Source: an uncultured Oscillibacter sp. | Lineage (GTDB): Bacteria > Bacillota > Clostridia > Oscillospirales > Oscillospiraceae | Direction of reading: 5' to 3' | Length of the DNA stretch: 64,000 bases | Assembly: GCA_910578935.1 (NCBI GenBank) | Contig: CAJTSM010000005.1 | Span: 74,793 to 138,792 of the forward strand | Part shown: positions 42,594 through 50,422 of the stretch, one piece after another | How positions within the stretch are numbered: position 1 is the stretch's first letter | Layout: the number at the start of each line of letters is the position of its first letter | The notes under the pieces: generated by a model | Told to the model about the DNA's origin: nothing | The model's database searches: none | What the model saw: only the letters and a program-made list of their open reading frames with translations | Made by a program: the position numbers and the translations under genes

Positions 42594-44048
42594 TCACTTC
42601 GTGGTCAGCGAGAAAGAGAAGGTGGTCACGCCGCTCTCACTGGTGACGTTGATCTTCTCCTTGTGCTGTTCTAAAATCGTCTTGACGATATAGAGCCCCA
42701 GGCCCACGCCGTCCTTATCCTCACTGCGGGATTTGTCGCTTTTGTGAAACCGCTCGAACAGCAGCGGCAGTTCCCCGGCGGGGATGGTGTCCCCGCAGTT
42801 GCGCACCGTCACGCGGGCTCTCCCGTCCCGGAGCGTCAGGCCCAGGTAGAGGGTGGAACCCTTGTAGGCGAACTTCGCCGCGTTTTCCAGCAGGTTGTAA
42901 ATCACCTGCGTGATGAGATCGTTGTCCCCCAGGACCAGAATGGGCCCTTCGGGAATGTCGGCCTCCACGTCCAGTTCCCGGTCGGTGATTTTTTTCTCCA
43001 TGGAGATCAGCACCCGGCGCATGCTCTCGCAGAGGTCGAAATGGGCCCCGCTCCGCAGGGGATCGATGGCCTGGAGCTGGCTTACATCCAGCATCCGCCG
43101 CACCAGGCGGCTGAGGCGGCGGCTCTCTCCGGAGATGATCCGGAGGTACTGCTCCTCATTCTCCGGGGGAACGGCGCCGTCCAGAATGGCGTCCGTGTAC
43201 CCGGCGATGGTGGTCATAGGAGTTTTCAATTCATGGGAGATATTGGCGATAAACTCCCGCCGCTGACGCTCCGTCTGCTGGAGGGATTCCGCCATGGCGT
43301 TAAAAGAGGCGGCCAGTTCTCCCACCTCGTCGCTGCGGCCGTAATCGTTCATGCGGATGTCAAAATCCCCCTCGGCATAGCGCCGGGTGGCCTCCACCAT
43401 TTCCCGAATGGGCTTCACCTGCCGCATAGCGGTGACGGAAGAGGCCATGAAGGCGATCATCAGCACCACGAAGGCCGTCATGAAGAAAAGGCCGATGAAG
43501 CCCTGCCACATGGAGTCCAGGGAAGCCATGGTGGATACCGCAATCACTTCCCCCACTCGTTCCAGGGTAACGGGATTTACGGCGGCCACGCCTACGGAAA
43601 ATCGTTTCTGGGGGTACAGCCCCCCAAAGTCGTCCCGCCAGGAGGTGCTGCCCTGCTCCATAATTTTGGCGGTGCGTTCAACGGGGACGGTCACCGTTTT
43701 TCCGTCCAAGGTCTTGTCGGTGGAGAGGAGAACGTGGCCCTCGGTGTCGCAGATCATAAAGTGCACATCGGAGACGATCGCTGCAAAGCTGGCAAGGCGC
43801 TGAAAGTCCAGGTCGTCCTGGAGATCCTCCATGTCCAGATACCGCCCGCTCTCCAGATAGCTGAGGGAGAGCTGGCTCATAACCCGGGCCTTGGAGGCGA
43901 TTTCCTCTCCCTGCTGGCCCCGGGCGTAGTTGTAACTCAGGGAAAAGAAAGATGCGCCCAAAAGGCACAGCGTCAGAAGGACCATGCCGGCGGTGACAAA
44001 AAGCTGCCTCCAATAGAGGCTCTGGGCCTGTTCCCGAAAACGCTTCAT
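42594..44048 (-). CDS. HAMP-containing sensor histidine kinase
   Basis: A 484-residue membrane kinase. Two membrane helices (about residues 17-37 and 183-205) flank an extracytoplasmic sensor domain of about 145 residues. A HAMP domain (about 205-260), the HisKA site RREFIANISHELKTPMTTIAGY and a complete ATPase domain follow (N box ITQVIYNLLENAAKFA, F box LFERFHKSDKSRSED, G2 GVGLGLYIVK). G1 is unusual: VRNCGDTIP replaces the common DxGxGI. The start overlaps the response regulator stop (ATGA) and the HtrA-like protease gene begins 6 bases after its stop, so an envelope-stress role is likely. Confidence 0.93.
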   Translation of the reverse strand: MKRFREQAQSLYWRQLFVTAGMVLLTLCLLGASFFSLSYNYARGQQGEEIASKARVMSQLSLSYLESGRYLDMEDLQDDLDFQRLASFAAIVSDVHFMICDTEGHVLLSTDKTLDGKTVTVPVERTAKIMEQGSTSWRDDFGGLYPQKRFSVGVAAVNPVTLERVGEVIAVSTMASLDSMWQGFIGLFFMTAFVVLMIAFMASSVTAMRQVKPIREMVEATRRYAEGDFDIRMNDYGRSDEVGELAASFNAMAESLQQTERQRREFIANISHELKTPMTTIAGYTDAILDGAVPPENEEQYLRIISGESRRLSRLVRRMLDVSQLQAIDPLRSGAHFDLCESMRRVLISMEKKITDRELDVEADIPEGPILVLGDNDLITQVIYNLLENAAKFAYKGSTLYLGLTLRDGRARVTVRNCGDTIPAGELPLLFERFHKSDKSRSEDKDGVGLGLYIVKTILEQHKEKINVTSESGVTTFSFSLTTK

Positions 44049-44743
44049 TCCTCCGCCTTCTCCGTAATCAGCTCGAATTTATAGCCCACGCCCCAGACCG
44101 TTTTCAGCGCCCACTTTCCGCTGACGCCTTCCACTTTCTCCCGCAGGCGTTTGATGTGTACATCCACCGTCCGGCTGTCCCCGAAATAGTCAAACCCCCA
44201 GACCTCGTCCAGAAGTTGGTTCCGGGTGTAAACCCGGTTGGGGGTGGAGGCCAGATGGTACAGCAGCTCCAGCTCCTTGGGCGGGGTGTCGATTTTTTTG
44301 CCGTCCACAATGAGCTCATAGGAGTCCAAATTGATTACCAGTTTGTCAAAGGTCAGTTTTTTGCTGGTGTCGTTGGGGATCTCCGTCCGGCGGAGAACGG
44401 CGTTGATCCGGGCGATGAGTTCTTTCATCTCAAAGGGCTTGACGATATAATCGTCCGCCCCCATCTCCAGCCCCTGAATGCGGTCGAAGACCTCGCTCTT
44501 GGCGGTGAGCATGATGATGGGAACCTGGGAAGTTTCCCGGATCTTGGCGCAGACAGCCCAGCCGTCCATAACGGGCAGCATGATATCCAGCAGAATCAGA
44601 TCGGGCGCGGCTTTCTGAAATTCCTCAATGGCCTTTCCGCCGTCCCCGGCGATGCGGACATCAAAGCCCTCTTTCACCAAGTACATGTGGATAAGATCGG
44701 AGATGTTGCGGTCGTCTTCGACCACTAAAATGTTGCGTCCCAT
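44045..44743 (-). CDS. OmpR-family response regulator
   Basis: A 232-residue regulator. The receiver domain has ED/D at residues 9-11, phospho-acceptor D53 in LILLDIMLPVMDG, Thr in MLTAKSEVFDR and Lys in IVKPFEMKEL. The winged helix has TPPKELELLYHLASTPNRVYTR and GDSRTVDVHIKRLREKVE. ATG 44743 was chosen over 44785 because GGGGAGGG precedes it and MGRNILVVEDD is the family start. A TATAAT box lies on the minus strand at 44789-44784. It probably controls its own operon, including the HtrA-like protease, although no operator could be identified. Confidence 0.94.
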   Translation of the reverse strand: MGRNILVVEDDRNISDLIHMYLVKEGFDVRIAGDGGKAIEEFQKAAPDLILLDIMLPVMDGWAVCAKIRETSQVPIIMLTAKSEVFDRIQGLEMGADDYIVKPFEMKELIARINAVLRRTEIPNDTSKKLTFDKLVINLDSYELIVDGKKIDTPPKELELLYHLASTPNRVYTRNQLLDEVWGFDYFGDSRTVDVHIKRLREKVEGVSGKWALKTVWGVGYKFELITEKAEE

Positions 44744-44837
44744 GGCGGACCCTCCCCATTTTTCCAGTTTCTCTCTTAAGATCATTATACCCGCTGTTCT
44801 CTAAGGTTGTTGAATTTTCTGTTAAAATTCCAGGGGC

Positions 44838-44862
44838 TGGTTTTGAAAACCGGCGGTTTCAA
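44838..44862. repeat. Small palindrome, GTTTTGAAAACC type
   Basis: GGTTTTGAAAACC-GGC-GGTTTCAAAAC forms an imperfect hairpin upstream of the response regulator. It loosely resembles the family C palindromes. Confidence 0.45.
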
Positions 44863-44889
44863 AACAGGCTCCGGGCTTTTCAAACGGAA

Positions 44890-46047
44890 TCACCGCAGCC
44901 CTAATTCCGTATAAGCCGCGCATTCACCCCCCGCTTCCCGGGCGGCAAAGAGGAAGGCCCGCAGGCCCGCCGGGCTGACGTCGTCCCCCAGCCAGACGGC
45001 GGCGTCCCCCCGCCAGGAGGCCAGCCGCCGGACCAGTTCCTGAGCACCGGAGGCGCTGCGCAGGGCGGACCCGCTCCGGTCCAGGTCCGGCCGGAGACAG
45101 TGAAAACCCGCCTCCCCGGCAGTACGGAGGGTGTGAGCCCCGCTGTTTTGGATATAGGCAAGGCGGGTTTTGCCGCAGGTGGCCCGGAACAGGGCGGCGT
45201 TGCCCGCTTCCAGCTGTTCTTCCACGGTCTGCTCCGGGTGGCTGGCGTCGGCCAGGATGCCGATCCCCTGTCCGGCGGCGGTGAGGCGGCGGAGAGTTCC
45301 GCCCTGCCGCTCCATCTCCTCCGGCGTGAAGAAGAATGCGGCCCCGGCGCCGTAAACCGCCAAGGCGTCCGCCATGGCGGCGGCGTCGCTTCCCGCTTTC
45401 AGGCAAAGGGCGATTCGCATTCCGTCCAGTCCTGCGGCGGGGTCCTGGGGTTCGGAAGGGGAGGAGGGCCGGGCGGTCCCCCCGGAAGAACCTCCCTCCG
45501 GCCGAGCCGTCTCTTTGGCCCGGATATAGTCGGCATAAACGGAGTTCATAGAATATTGGGCCGCGCCGGCATAGAGCTTGTCCGACATATTGTAGTCCGG
45601 CTGACGGAGCCAGACCATGCTGCCATGCTCCACCTCAATGACGGAATAAACCAGATCGAAATACCGGGAAACGGTGCTGGCGGGGACAAAAACCGTGCCG
45701 TTGCGCCGGATGGCCCCGGGGTAATAAACCGTGCCGTCGTTGTCCAGGGCGCAGTGATCGGAGAGGTTATAGGTCAAAGACTTTCTGACGCTGTAGAGCG
45801 TTACCCACTCCTGGCCGCTGTCCAGCACCTGGGAGACGCCCAGGGCCTCCCGGGCCGCGCCGGTGAAGATGGAGCTGGGGATGTAGACATAGCCGCCGCT
45901 CCAAAACGGCATGGTATTGTCTGAGAGAGGCAGGACGTAACTGCCCACAGCGGTGAAATAGACCCGTTCCGCCGCCCGGGCAGGGGGAAGGGACAGCTGG
46001 AATACCAGCAGGAGACAAAAGAGCAAAGCCGCAGCCCGCCGTTTCAT
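44890..46047 (-). CDS. Exported protein: copper-amine-oxidase-N-like domain plus degenerate NodB-like domain
   Basis: A 385-residue secreted protein. The signal peptide (KRRAAALLFCLLLVFQLSLPPARA) is followed by a region to about residue 165 like the copper amine oxidase N-terminal/stalk domain found in Clostridial envelope proteins (YIPSSIFTGAAREALGV, RRNGTVFVPASTVSRYFDL). A Gly/Ser/Pro linker (about 185-205) leads to a region arranged like a polysaccharide deacetylase: MRIALCLKAGSDAAAMADAL, YGAGAAFFFTPEEM, AAGQGIGILADASH. The metal-binding TFDDG is CLKAG and the HxxxH region is ILADASH, so catalysis is unlikely. It precedes nothing on its strand; spoIID lies 81 bases upstream. Confidence 0.65.
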   Translation of the reverse strand: MKRRAAALLFCLLLVFQLSLPPARAAERVYFTAVGSYVLPLSDNTMPFWSGGYVYIPSSIFTGAAREALGVSQVLDSGQEWVTLYSVRKSLTYNLSDHCALDNDGTVYYPGAIRRNGTVFVPASTVSRYFDLVYSVIEVEHGSMVWLRQPDYNMSDKLYAGAAQYSMNSVYADYIRAKETARPEGGSSGGTARPSSPSEPQDPAAGLDGMRIALCLKAGSDAAAMADALAVYGAGAAFFFTPEEMERQGGTLRRLTAAGQGIGILADASHPEQTVEEQLEAGNAALFRATCGKTRLAYIQNSGAHTLRTAGEAGFHCLRPDLDRSGSALRSASGAQELVRRLASWRGDAAVWLGDDVSPAGLRAFLFAAREAGGECAAYTELGLR

Positions 46048-46128
46048 TCCGCCATCCCTCCTTTGTGAAATCCCTGTAGAAAATAGATATATTTTATCAC
46101 ACTCCGGCGGGGTTTGTAAAGTCCGCCG

Positions 46129-47166
46129 TCAGTTCCTATACGGTTCTACCGTTACGCCGGTGTAGTAGTGGGTCAGAATTTCCCGGTAGTCCGCCCCTGC
46201 CTCCGCCATGGCGTTGGCTCCGTATTGACTCAGGCCCACGCCATGGCCGTAACCGGTGACAAAGAAAACCATGGCTCCGTCCTGAATCTCCCAGGTGAAG
46301 CAGGCGGAGCGAAGCCCCAGGGCCGATCGTACTTGGGTGCCTTTTGCCGTCACGCCGCCTACGGAAACCGTACCGACGCTTCCGGCGCTGTCGGCGGCAG
46401 GGTCCTTCAGCCAGCCCGCCATGTCTCCGGAGAGGTCCGCCTCTGGGAAAGAGGCCTGGAGCTTGGCCTTCAGCTCCTCCTTTGTAAATTCCACCCGGCT
46501 GTAATAATTTGGAATGCGCTCTCCCGATTCCGGGGAGCTTACTGCCTGGAGATAAGGCAGGTCGTTCAGCCAGACCTCCCCCGCCGCCCGGGTCAGACCC
46601 GCAGAGGACGAGTGAAACACCGCCAGAATGGGCACGCCGCCGTAGAGTACGGCCTGTCCATCAGTTTCCTTTACCGCCGCCTCCACTTTGGCCTCATAAG
46701 CGCCGGCGTTTTCCCCCCAGTTGGCCTGGGCGCTGTCCGCGGCGATATATGCCTGACAGCAGGTGTGGTCCGTGCAGATGTCGGCGGTTTCTCCGTGGTT
46801 CCCGCCGGACTGGAGCTTGTACAGCGTGTAAGTTCTGGCAGCCACCGCTTGGGCTTTCAGAGCTTCGATCTCAAAAGAGGCGGGCATTTCCGCCCGGACG
46901 ACTCCTGTCAGATAAGCTCCCAGGTCCATCTCCCGTACTTCCTCCCCATCCAATACCCGCAGGGATGCCGCCGCATCCAGGCCGCCGCCGGCAGGGAGGG
47001 GAGGGGGAAGTTCTTGCTCTGTCTCATCCACCGGTTCGTCCTGGCCAAAAAGAGCCGAGCGGAAAGGGGTCACCACCAGAAGAGGCAGCAGAAACAGCGC
47101 CAGCAGGAGCAGCGCCGACACGGCGATCGACTGATTGACCGGGCTTTTCCTTCTGCTTTGTTTCAT
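46129..47166 (-). CDS. spoIID: Stage II sporulation protein D
   Basis: A 345-residue sporulation lytic transglycosylase. An N-terminal membrane anchor (ALLLLALFLLPLLVVTPF) precedes the SpoIID domain, with the signature AYLTGVVRAEMPASFEIEALKAQAVAARTYTL, containing the catalytic Glu, and later TGYGHGVGLSQYGANAMA. It cleaves septal peptidoglycan after SpoIIP removes stem peptides. Two Cys in CTDHTCCQAY are also typical of the SpoIID family zinc region. The ribosome site is AAAGGAGG. Expression would be in the mother cell, but no sporulation sigma promoter was assigned. Confidence 0.95.
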   Translation of the reverse strand: MKQSRRKSPVNQSIAVSALLLLALFLLPLLVVTPFRSALFGQDEPVDETEQELPPPLPAGGGLDAAASLRVLDGEEVREMDLGAYLTGVVRAEMPASFEIEALKAQAVAARTYTLYKLQSGGNHGETADICTDHTCCQAYIAADSAQANWGENAGAYEAKVEAAVKETDGQAVLYGGVPILAVFHSSSAGLTRAAGEVWLNDLPYLQAVSSPESGERIPNYYSRVEFTKEELKAKLQASFPEADLSGDMAGWLKDPAADSAGSVGTVSVGGVTAKGTQVRSALGLRSACFTWEIQDGAMVFFVTGYGHGVGLSQYGANAMAEAGADYREILTHYYTGVTVEPYRN

Positions 47167-47396
47167 GGGGCTTCCTCCTTTGTGGCGGGGCGGGATGGTT
47201 TTTTTACCCTATGCGGCAAACGGCAAAAACATGTCTGGAGCTGGGATTTTTTGGTAGACATTTTGCATTATCCGGTATAGCTTATGCCAAATCGTATAGG
47301 CTTATCGACATTATTTTCAGAATTTCCCCATCAAAGCGCGGCGGCGGCATTGGGAGGCGGCGGAAATGAGAGCCGCCGCTTTCCGCGAAATAAGGC
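47167..47396. other. Intergenic region between spoIID and the aminotransferase gene
   Basis: No gene is visible. It holds a moderate hairpin (GGCGGC/GCCGCC, about 47358-47380) and AT-rich divergent promoter space; no other structure was recognised. Confidence 0.5.
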
Positions 47397-47425
47397 TTGA
47401 AACCTCCTTTCGGATTCGCTATACT
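47397..47425 (+). promoter_or_regulatory. Promoter of the aminotransferase-radical SAM operon
   Basis: TTGAAA and TATACT with a 17-base spacer, 38 bases before the ATG. Confidence 0.75.
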
Positions 47426-47463
47426 AAGCTTTAATAATGTGCGCGACAGAAAGGAAGATGTTT

Positions 47464-48738
47464 ATGAAGCCTTATGCCCAGCTTACCCCGCCGGAACGCG
47501 CGGAGGAGTACTCCGGCCTGCGGAGCGCGTTCGACGCTCTGAAAGCCAAGGGCCTGCGCCTGAACATGGCCCGTGGGAAGCCTGGAAAGGCTCAACTGGA
47601 CCTGGTCAGCGATCTTCTCAGCCTGATGCAGGATCCCAAGGATTATATCTCTGACGGTATTGATGTGCGGAATTACGGCGAGATGGCCGGACTTCCCGCC
47701 GCCAAGCGGCTTTTTGCGGAGATTCTGGGCTGTAAGCCCAGTCAGGTCTTTGTAGGCGGAAACTCCAGCCTTCAGCTTATGTACGACACCATTGCCAAGG
47801 GTTATACCCATGGCCTGCTCCACAGCCCCCGGCCCTGGTGCAAAGAGGAAACCGTCAAGTGGCTCTGTCCTGCCCCCGGCTATGACCGCCATTTCCGGGT
47901 CACGGAAACCTTCGGCTTTGAGCTCCTCACCATCCCCATGACGGAGACGGGCCCCGATCTGGACGCCGTGGAGGAGGCGGTCAAGGACCCGGCCGTCAAA
48001 GGCATCTGGTGTGTTCCCAAGTACTCCAACCCCGAAGGCGTAATCTACTCGGAAGAAACCGTCCGCCGGTTCGCGGGGCTGTCTCCTGCCGCGCCGGACT
48101 TCACCATCATGTGGGACAACGCTTATTGCGTCCATGAGTTTGAGGGGGATTACGAGCCCTTCCCGGATATCCTTTCTCTGTGCGCGCAGGCGGGTCATCC
48201 TGACATGTTGTTTGAGTTTGCCTCCACTTCCAAAATCACCCTCCCTGGGGCGGGTGTGGCCTGCTTCGCCTGTTCCGAGGCCAATATGGCTCATATGGAG
48301 ACGCTGCTTGCGCCTCAGGTTATCAGCTTTGACAAGGTGAATCAGCAGCGTCATGTCCTCTATTTGAAGGACAAAACCCATACTCTGGAGCTGATGAAAA
48401 AGCACGCCGCCGTCATGGGTCCCAAGTTCCGCTGTGTAGTGGATACGCTGGACCGGGAAATCGCCCCGCTGGAGATTGCCACCTGGCGGAGGCCAAAAGG
48501 CGGATATTTCGTCTCGTTCAACGCCATGCCGGGCACGGCGAAACGGACCTTGGCCCTCTGCAAGGAGGTGGGGGTAACCATGACCAGCGCCGGAGCCACC
48601 TACCCTTATGGCAAGGACCCCCAGGACAGCAACATCCGCATTGCACCCTCCCTGCCCCCGGTGGAGGAGCTGGAACAGGCTATGGCGGTGTTCTGCGTCT
48701 GCCTCAAGATGGCGGCGCTGGAGAAGCTGGGCGTATGA
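47464..48738 (+). CDS. PLP-dependent aspartate aminotransferase, subgroup Ic type
   Basis: A 424-residue fold-type I aminotransferase. FVGGNSSLQLMYDTIAKG marks the phosphate-binding region, GIWCVPKYSNPEGVIYSEETVRRFAGL the central stretch with the conserved Asn, WDNAYCVHEFEGD the Asp/Tyr pair, and FASTSKITLPGAGVACFA the PLP-binding Lys. The overall pattern fits the aspartate aminotransferase-like family (Pfam PF12897) rather than classic AspC. It would transfer the amino group between aspartate and 2-oxoglutarate. ATG 47464 has AAAGGA 10 bases upstream; ATG 47458 is too close to it. The stop overlaps the radical SAM start (ATGA). Confidence 0.9.
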   Translation: MKPYAQLTPPERAEEYSGLRSAFDALKAKGLRLNMARGKPGKAQLDLVSDLLSLMQDPKDYISDGIDVRNYGEMAGLPAAKRLFAEILGCKPSQVFVGGNSSLQLMYDTIAKGYTHGLLHSPRPWCKEETVKWLCPAPGYDRHFRVTETFGFELLTIPMTETGPDLDAVEEAVKDPAVKGIWCVPKYSNPEGVIYSEETVRRFAGLSPAAPDFTIMWDNAYCVHEFEGDYEPFPDILSLCAQAGHPDMLFEFASTSKITLPGAGVACFACSEANMAHMETLLAPQVISFDKVNQQRHVLYLKDKTHTLELMKKHAAVMGPKFRCVVDTLDREIAPLEIATWRRPKGGYFVSFNAMPGTAKRTLALCKEVGVTMTSAGATYPYGKDPQDSNIRIAPSLPPVEELEQAMAVFCVCLKMAALEKLGV

Positions 48739-49604
48739 GATACTACGGCAGCGTATACCGTCCGCCCTCCGAGGCCCGGAGCCTCATCGTCCAGGTGACC
48801 TACGGGTGCAGCCACAACACCTGTGCCTTTTGCAGCATGTACAAGGAAAAGCGTTTCGCCGTCCGCCCCATGGAGGAGGTGCTGGAGGACTTCCGCGTCG
48901 CCCGGCAGGTTTATCAGCATGTAGAAAAGGTTTTCTTGGCGGACGGGGATGCCCTGGTGCGAAAGGCGACGGAACTTTATACAATTTTGGACACCGTCCG
49001 GGAACTCTTCCCGGAGTGCCGCCAGGTAACCTGCTATGCGTCCCCTGCTTCGATCCGCATTCGGAGGCCGGAGGAGCTGCGAACGCTTCGGGAGAAAGGG
49101 CTGACCATGGTCTACATGGGTCTGGAGTCCGGCAGCGATCAGGTGCTGACCCTGATGCGCAAGGGCCACCCGGCGGCGGAAATCATTGAAATGGGCCGGA
49201 AGGTACGGAATTGCGGCATTGCGCTCTCCGTCACGGCCATCACCGGTTTGGGGGGACCGGAGCTGTTGGAGCGCCACGCCTTGGACACTGCCGCCGCATT
49301 TAATGCCATGAACCCGGAGTATATCGGGATGCTGACGCTGATGGTAGAGCCGGGGACCCCTCTGTACGACTGGGTCCATGAGGGGAAGTTCCAGCTTTTG
49401 ACTCAGCCCCAGGTGCTGGAGGAAACCCGTCTTCTGGTGGAGAATCTGGACAGTCCCGGCAGCGTGTTCCGCATGAACCACGCCAGCAATTACCTGGTTC
49501 TCCGGGGAACGCTGAATCAGGATAAGGCCGCCATGCTGGCGGAGATTGACCGGGCGGAGAAGGATTTGACCCGGCTGCGGCCGGAGTCCTGGCGGGGCCT
49601 GTAA
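48735..49604 (+). CDS. Radical SAM protein with CX4CX2C cluster motif
   Basis: A 289-residue radical SAM enzyme. The Fe-S motif is YGCSHNTCAFCSMYKEK with C25, C30 and C33, i.e. CX4CX2C rather than the common CX3CX2C. SAM-binding pieces follow: KVFLADGDALV, the TCYASPASIR strand, and YMGLESGSDQVLTLMRKG, which is GxExGxD-like. The C-terminal part (YIGMLTLMVEPGTPLYDWV, then FRMNHASNYLVLRGTL) resembles a widespread uncharacterised clostridial/proteobacterial family. No B12-binding domain is present. The reaction is unknown. Translation is coupled to the aminotransferase. Confidence 0.88.
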   Translation: MRYYGSVYRPPSEARSLIVQVTYGCSHNTCAFCSMYKEKRFAVRPMEEVLEDFRVARQVYQHVEKVFLADGDALVRKATELYTILDTVRELFPECRQVTCYASPASIRIRRPEELRTLREKGLTMVYMGLESGSDQVLTLMRKGHPAAEIIEMGRKVRNCGIALSVTAITGLGGPELLERHALDTAAAFNAMNPEYIGMLTLMVEPGTPLYDWVHEGKFQLLTQPQVLEETRLLVENLDSPGSVFRMNHASNYLVLRGTLNQDKAAMLAEIDRAEKDLTRLRPESWRGL

Positions 49605-49646
49605 GCCCGCCTTCCAAACGAACGCGGATATGGAACATGAAAAATT

Positions 49647-49681
49647 AGGAAGAGCGCTCCTCTATGAGGGGCGCTCTTCCT
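49647..49681 (+). terminator. Hairpin after the radical SAM gene
   Basis: AGGAAGAGCGC-CCTC and GAGG-GCGCTCTTCCT form a long stem. There is no T-run, so termination may be weak. Confidence 0.55.
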
Positions 49682-49769
49682 GTCGAAAAATGGCGGGGGC
49701 GCAAATGATGGGAGAGAGGAGAGTTACGAGAGGAACCCAGAAGGAGTTCCTCTCGCTTTGAATCAGAAG
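49681..49769 (+). repeat. 89-bp intergenic repeat, family B, copy 2
   Basis: Same start (TGTCGAAAAA), hairpin (CGAGAGGAACCC/GTTCCTCTCG) and end (TTTGAATCAGAAG) as 25734-25822, with about a dozen substitutions. It runs directly into a family C palindrome. Confidence 0.85.
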
Positions 49770-49802
49770 TTTTTCAGACCTTTATTAAGGTCCGAAAAAT
49801 TT
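49767..49802. repeat. Palindromic repeat, family C, copy 3
   Basis: AAGTTTTTCAGACCTTTA and TTAAGGTCCGAAAAATTT arms. The following GCTCCGGCTGGCGAAAAG resembles the tail of the copy at 11374. Confidence 0.65.
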
Positions 49803-49836
49803 GCTCCGGCTGGCGAAAAGACGCTTTTGCCGGCCG

Positions 49837-49868
49837 GAATGCCCCTTATAGAGGGGCGTTCTTTTTTC
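49837..49868 (+). terminator. Terminator overlapping the end of the convergent gene
   Basis: GAATGCCCC and GGGGCGTTC pair, followed by TTTTTT on the plus strand. Confidence 0.75.
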
Positions 49869-50349
49869 CAAAAATCAGGTAGAGATACGGCGCGAAAATA
49901 CCGGGAACCACCCACAGGATGGACGAGAGCCCCGCCGCCTGAAAGAGCCGCAGGAAGATCTGATCCATCCACATCGTCCCCTCCGTCAGGGCGTACAGGC
50001 GGTAGACCGTCAGGCTGTAGGTCCCGAACACCTGCTGGCAGATCTGCTCCGCCGCCAGCAGGGCGGCGTTTAACAGCACCATGATGGAGGCCGAGCAGAA
50101 GATTTGCCGCCGGGTCAGCCCCCGGACAAAGCGCCAGCCCGCCCACCAGAACAGCAGGAACGTGACAACGGCCACGATTTCGGGCACGTAGCCGGTGCCA
50201 AGGGTATAGGCTCCGTCCGGGCCGGGACCCCGGGCGATTTGAATACGCCCCCAGACAAAAATCAGGGCAAAGGAAAGAATACGGTAAAAAAGCCCCAGCG
50301 CCCCCAGCACCAGGGGCACCCGGAAGATGGGCTTTTTCCAGAATTCCAT
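49846..50349 (-). CDS. Four-helix membrane protein of unknown function
   Basis: A 167-residue integral membrane protein that I do not recognise. Membrane segments lie at about residues 10-32, 52-72, 80-100 and 130-158, with a conserved-looking WWAGWRFVRGLTRRQ loop between the second and third. The ribosome site is AAGGAGG. It stands between the radical SAM operon and pckA and is read leftward after pckA; the 73-base gap contains a strong hairpin after pckA, on the other side, so it may have its own promoter. A terminator for the opposite strand overlaps its last codons. Confidence 0.75.
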   Translation of the reverse strand: MEFWKKPIFRVPLVLGALGLFYRILSFALIFVWGRIQIARGPGPDGAYTLGTGYVPEIVAVVTFLLFWWAGWRFVRGLTRRQIFCSASIMVLLNAALLAAEQICQQVFGTYSLTVYRLYALTEGTMWMDQIFLRLFQAAGLSSILWVVPGIFAPYLYLIFGKKNAPL

Positions 50350-50380
50350 AGGAACCTCCTTTTTCCGCTGTGTATAGGGG

Positions 50381-50408
50381 AGGAGGGCAGACCATTGGTC
50401 TGCCCTCC
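50381..50408. terminator. Hairpin after pckA
   Basis: GGAGGGCAGACCA and TGGTCTGCCCTCC pair perfectly 14 bases beyond the pckA stop; no clear T-run on the minus strand. Confidence 0.6.
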
Positions 50409-50422
50409 GAAGGGTGCAGTGC

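Noticed and set aside
44838..44862. The GTTTTGAAAACC palindrome as a CcpA cre site or terminator
   Set aside because: It lacks the cre consensus centre and a T-run; it is recorded only as a palindrome.
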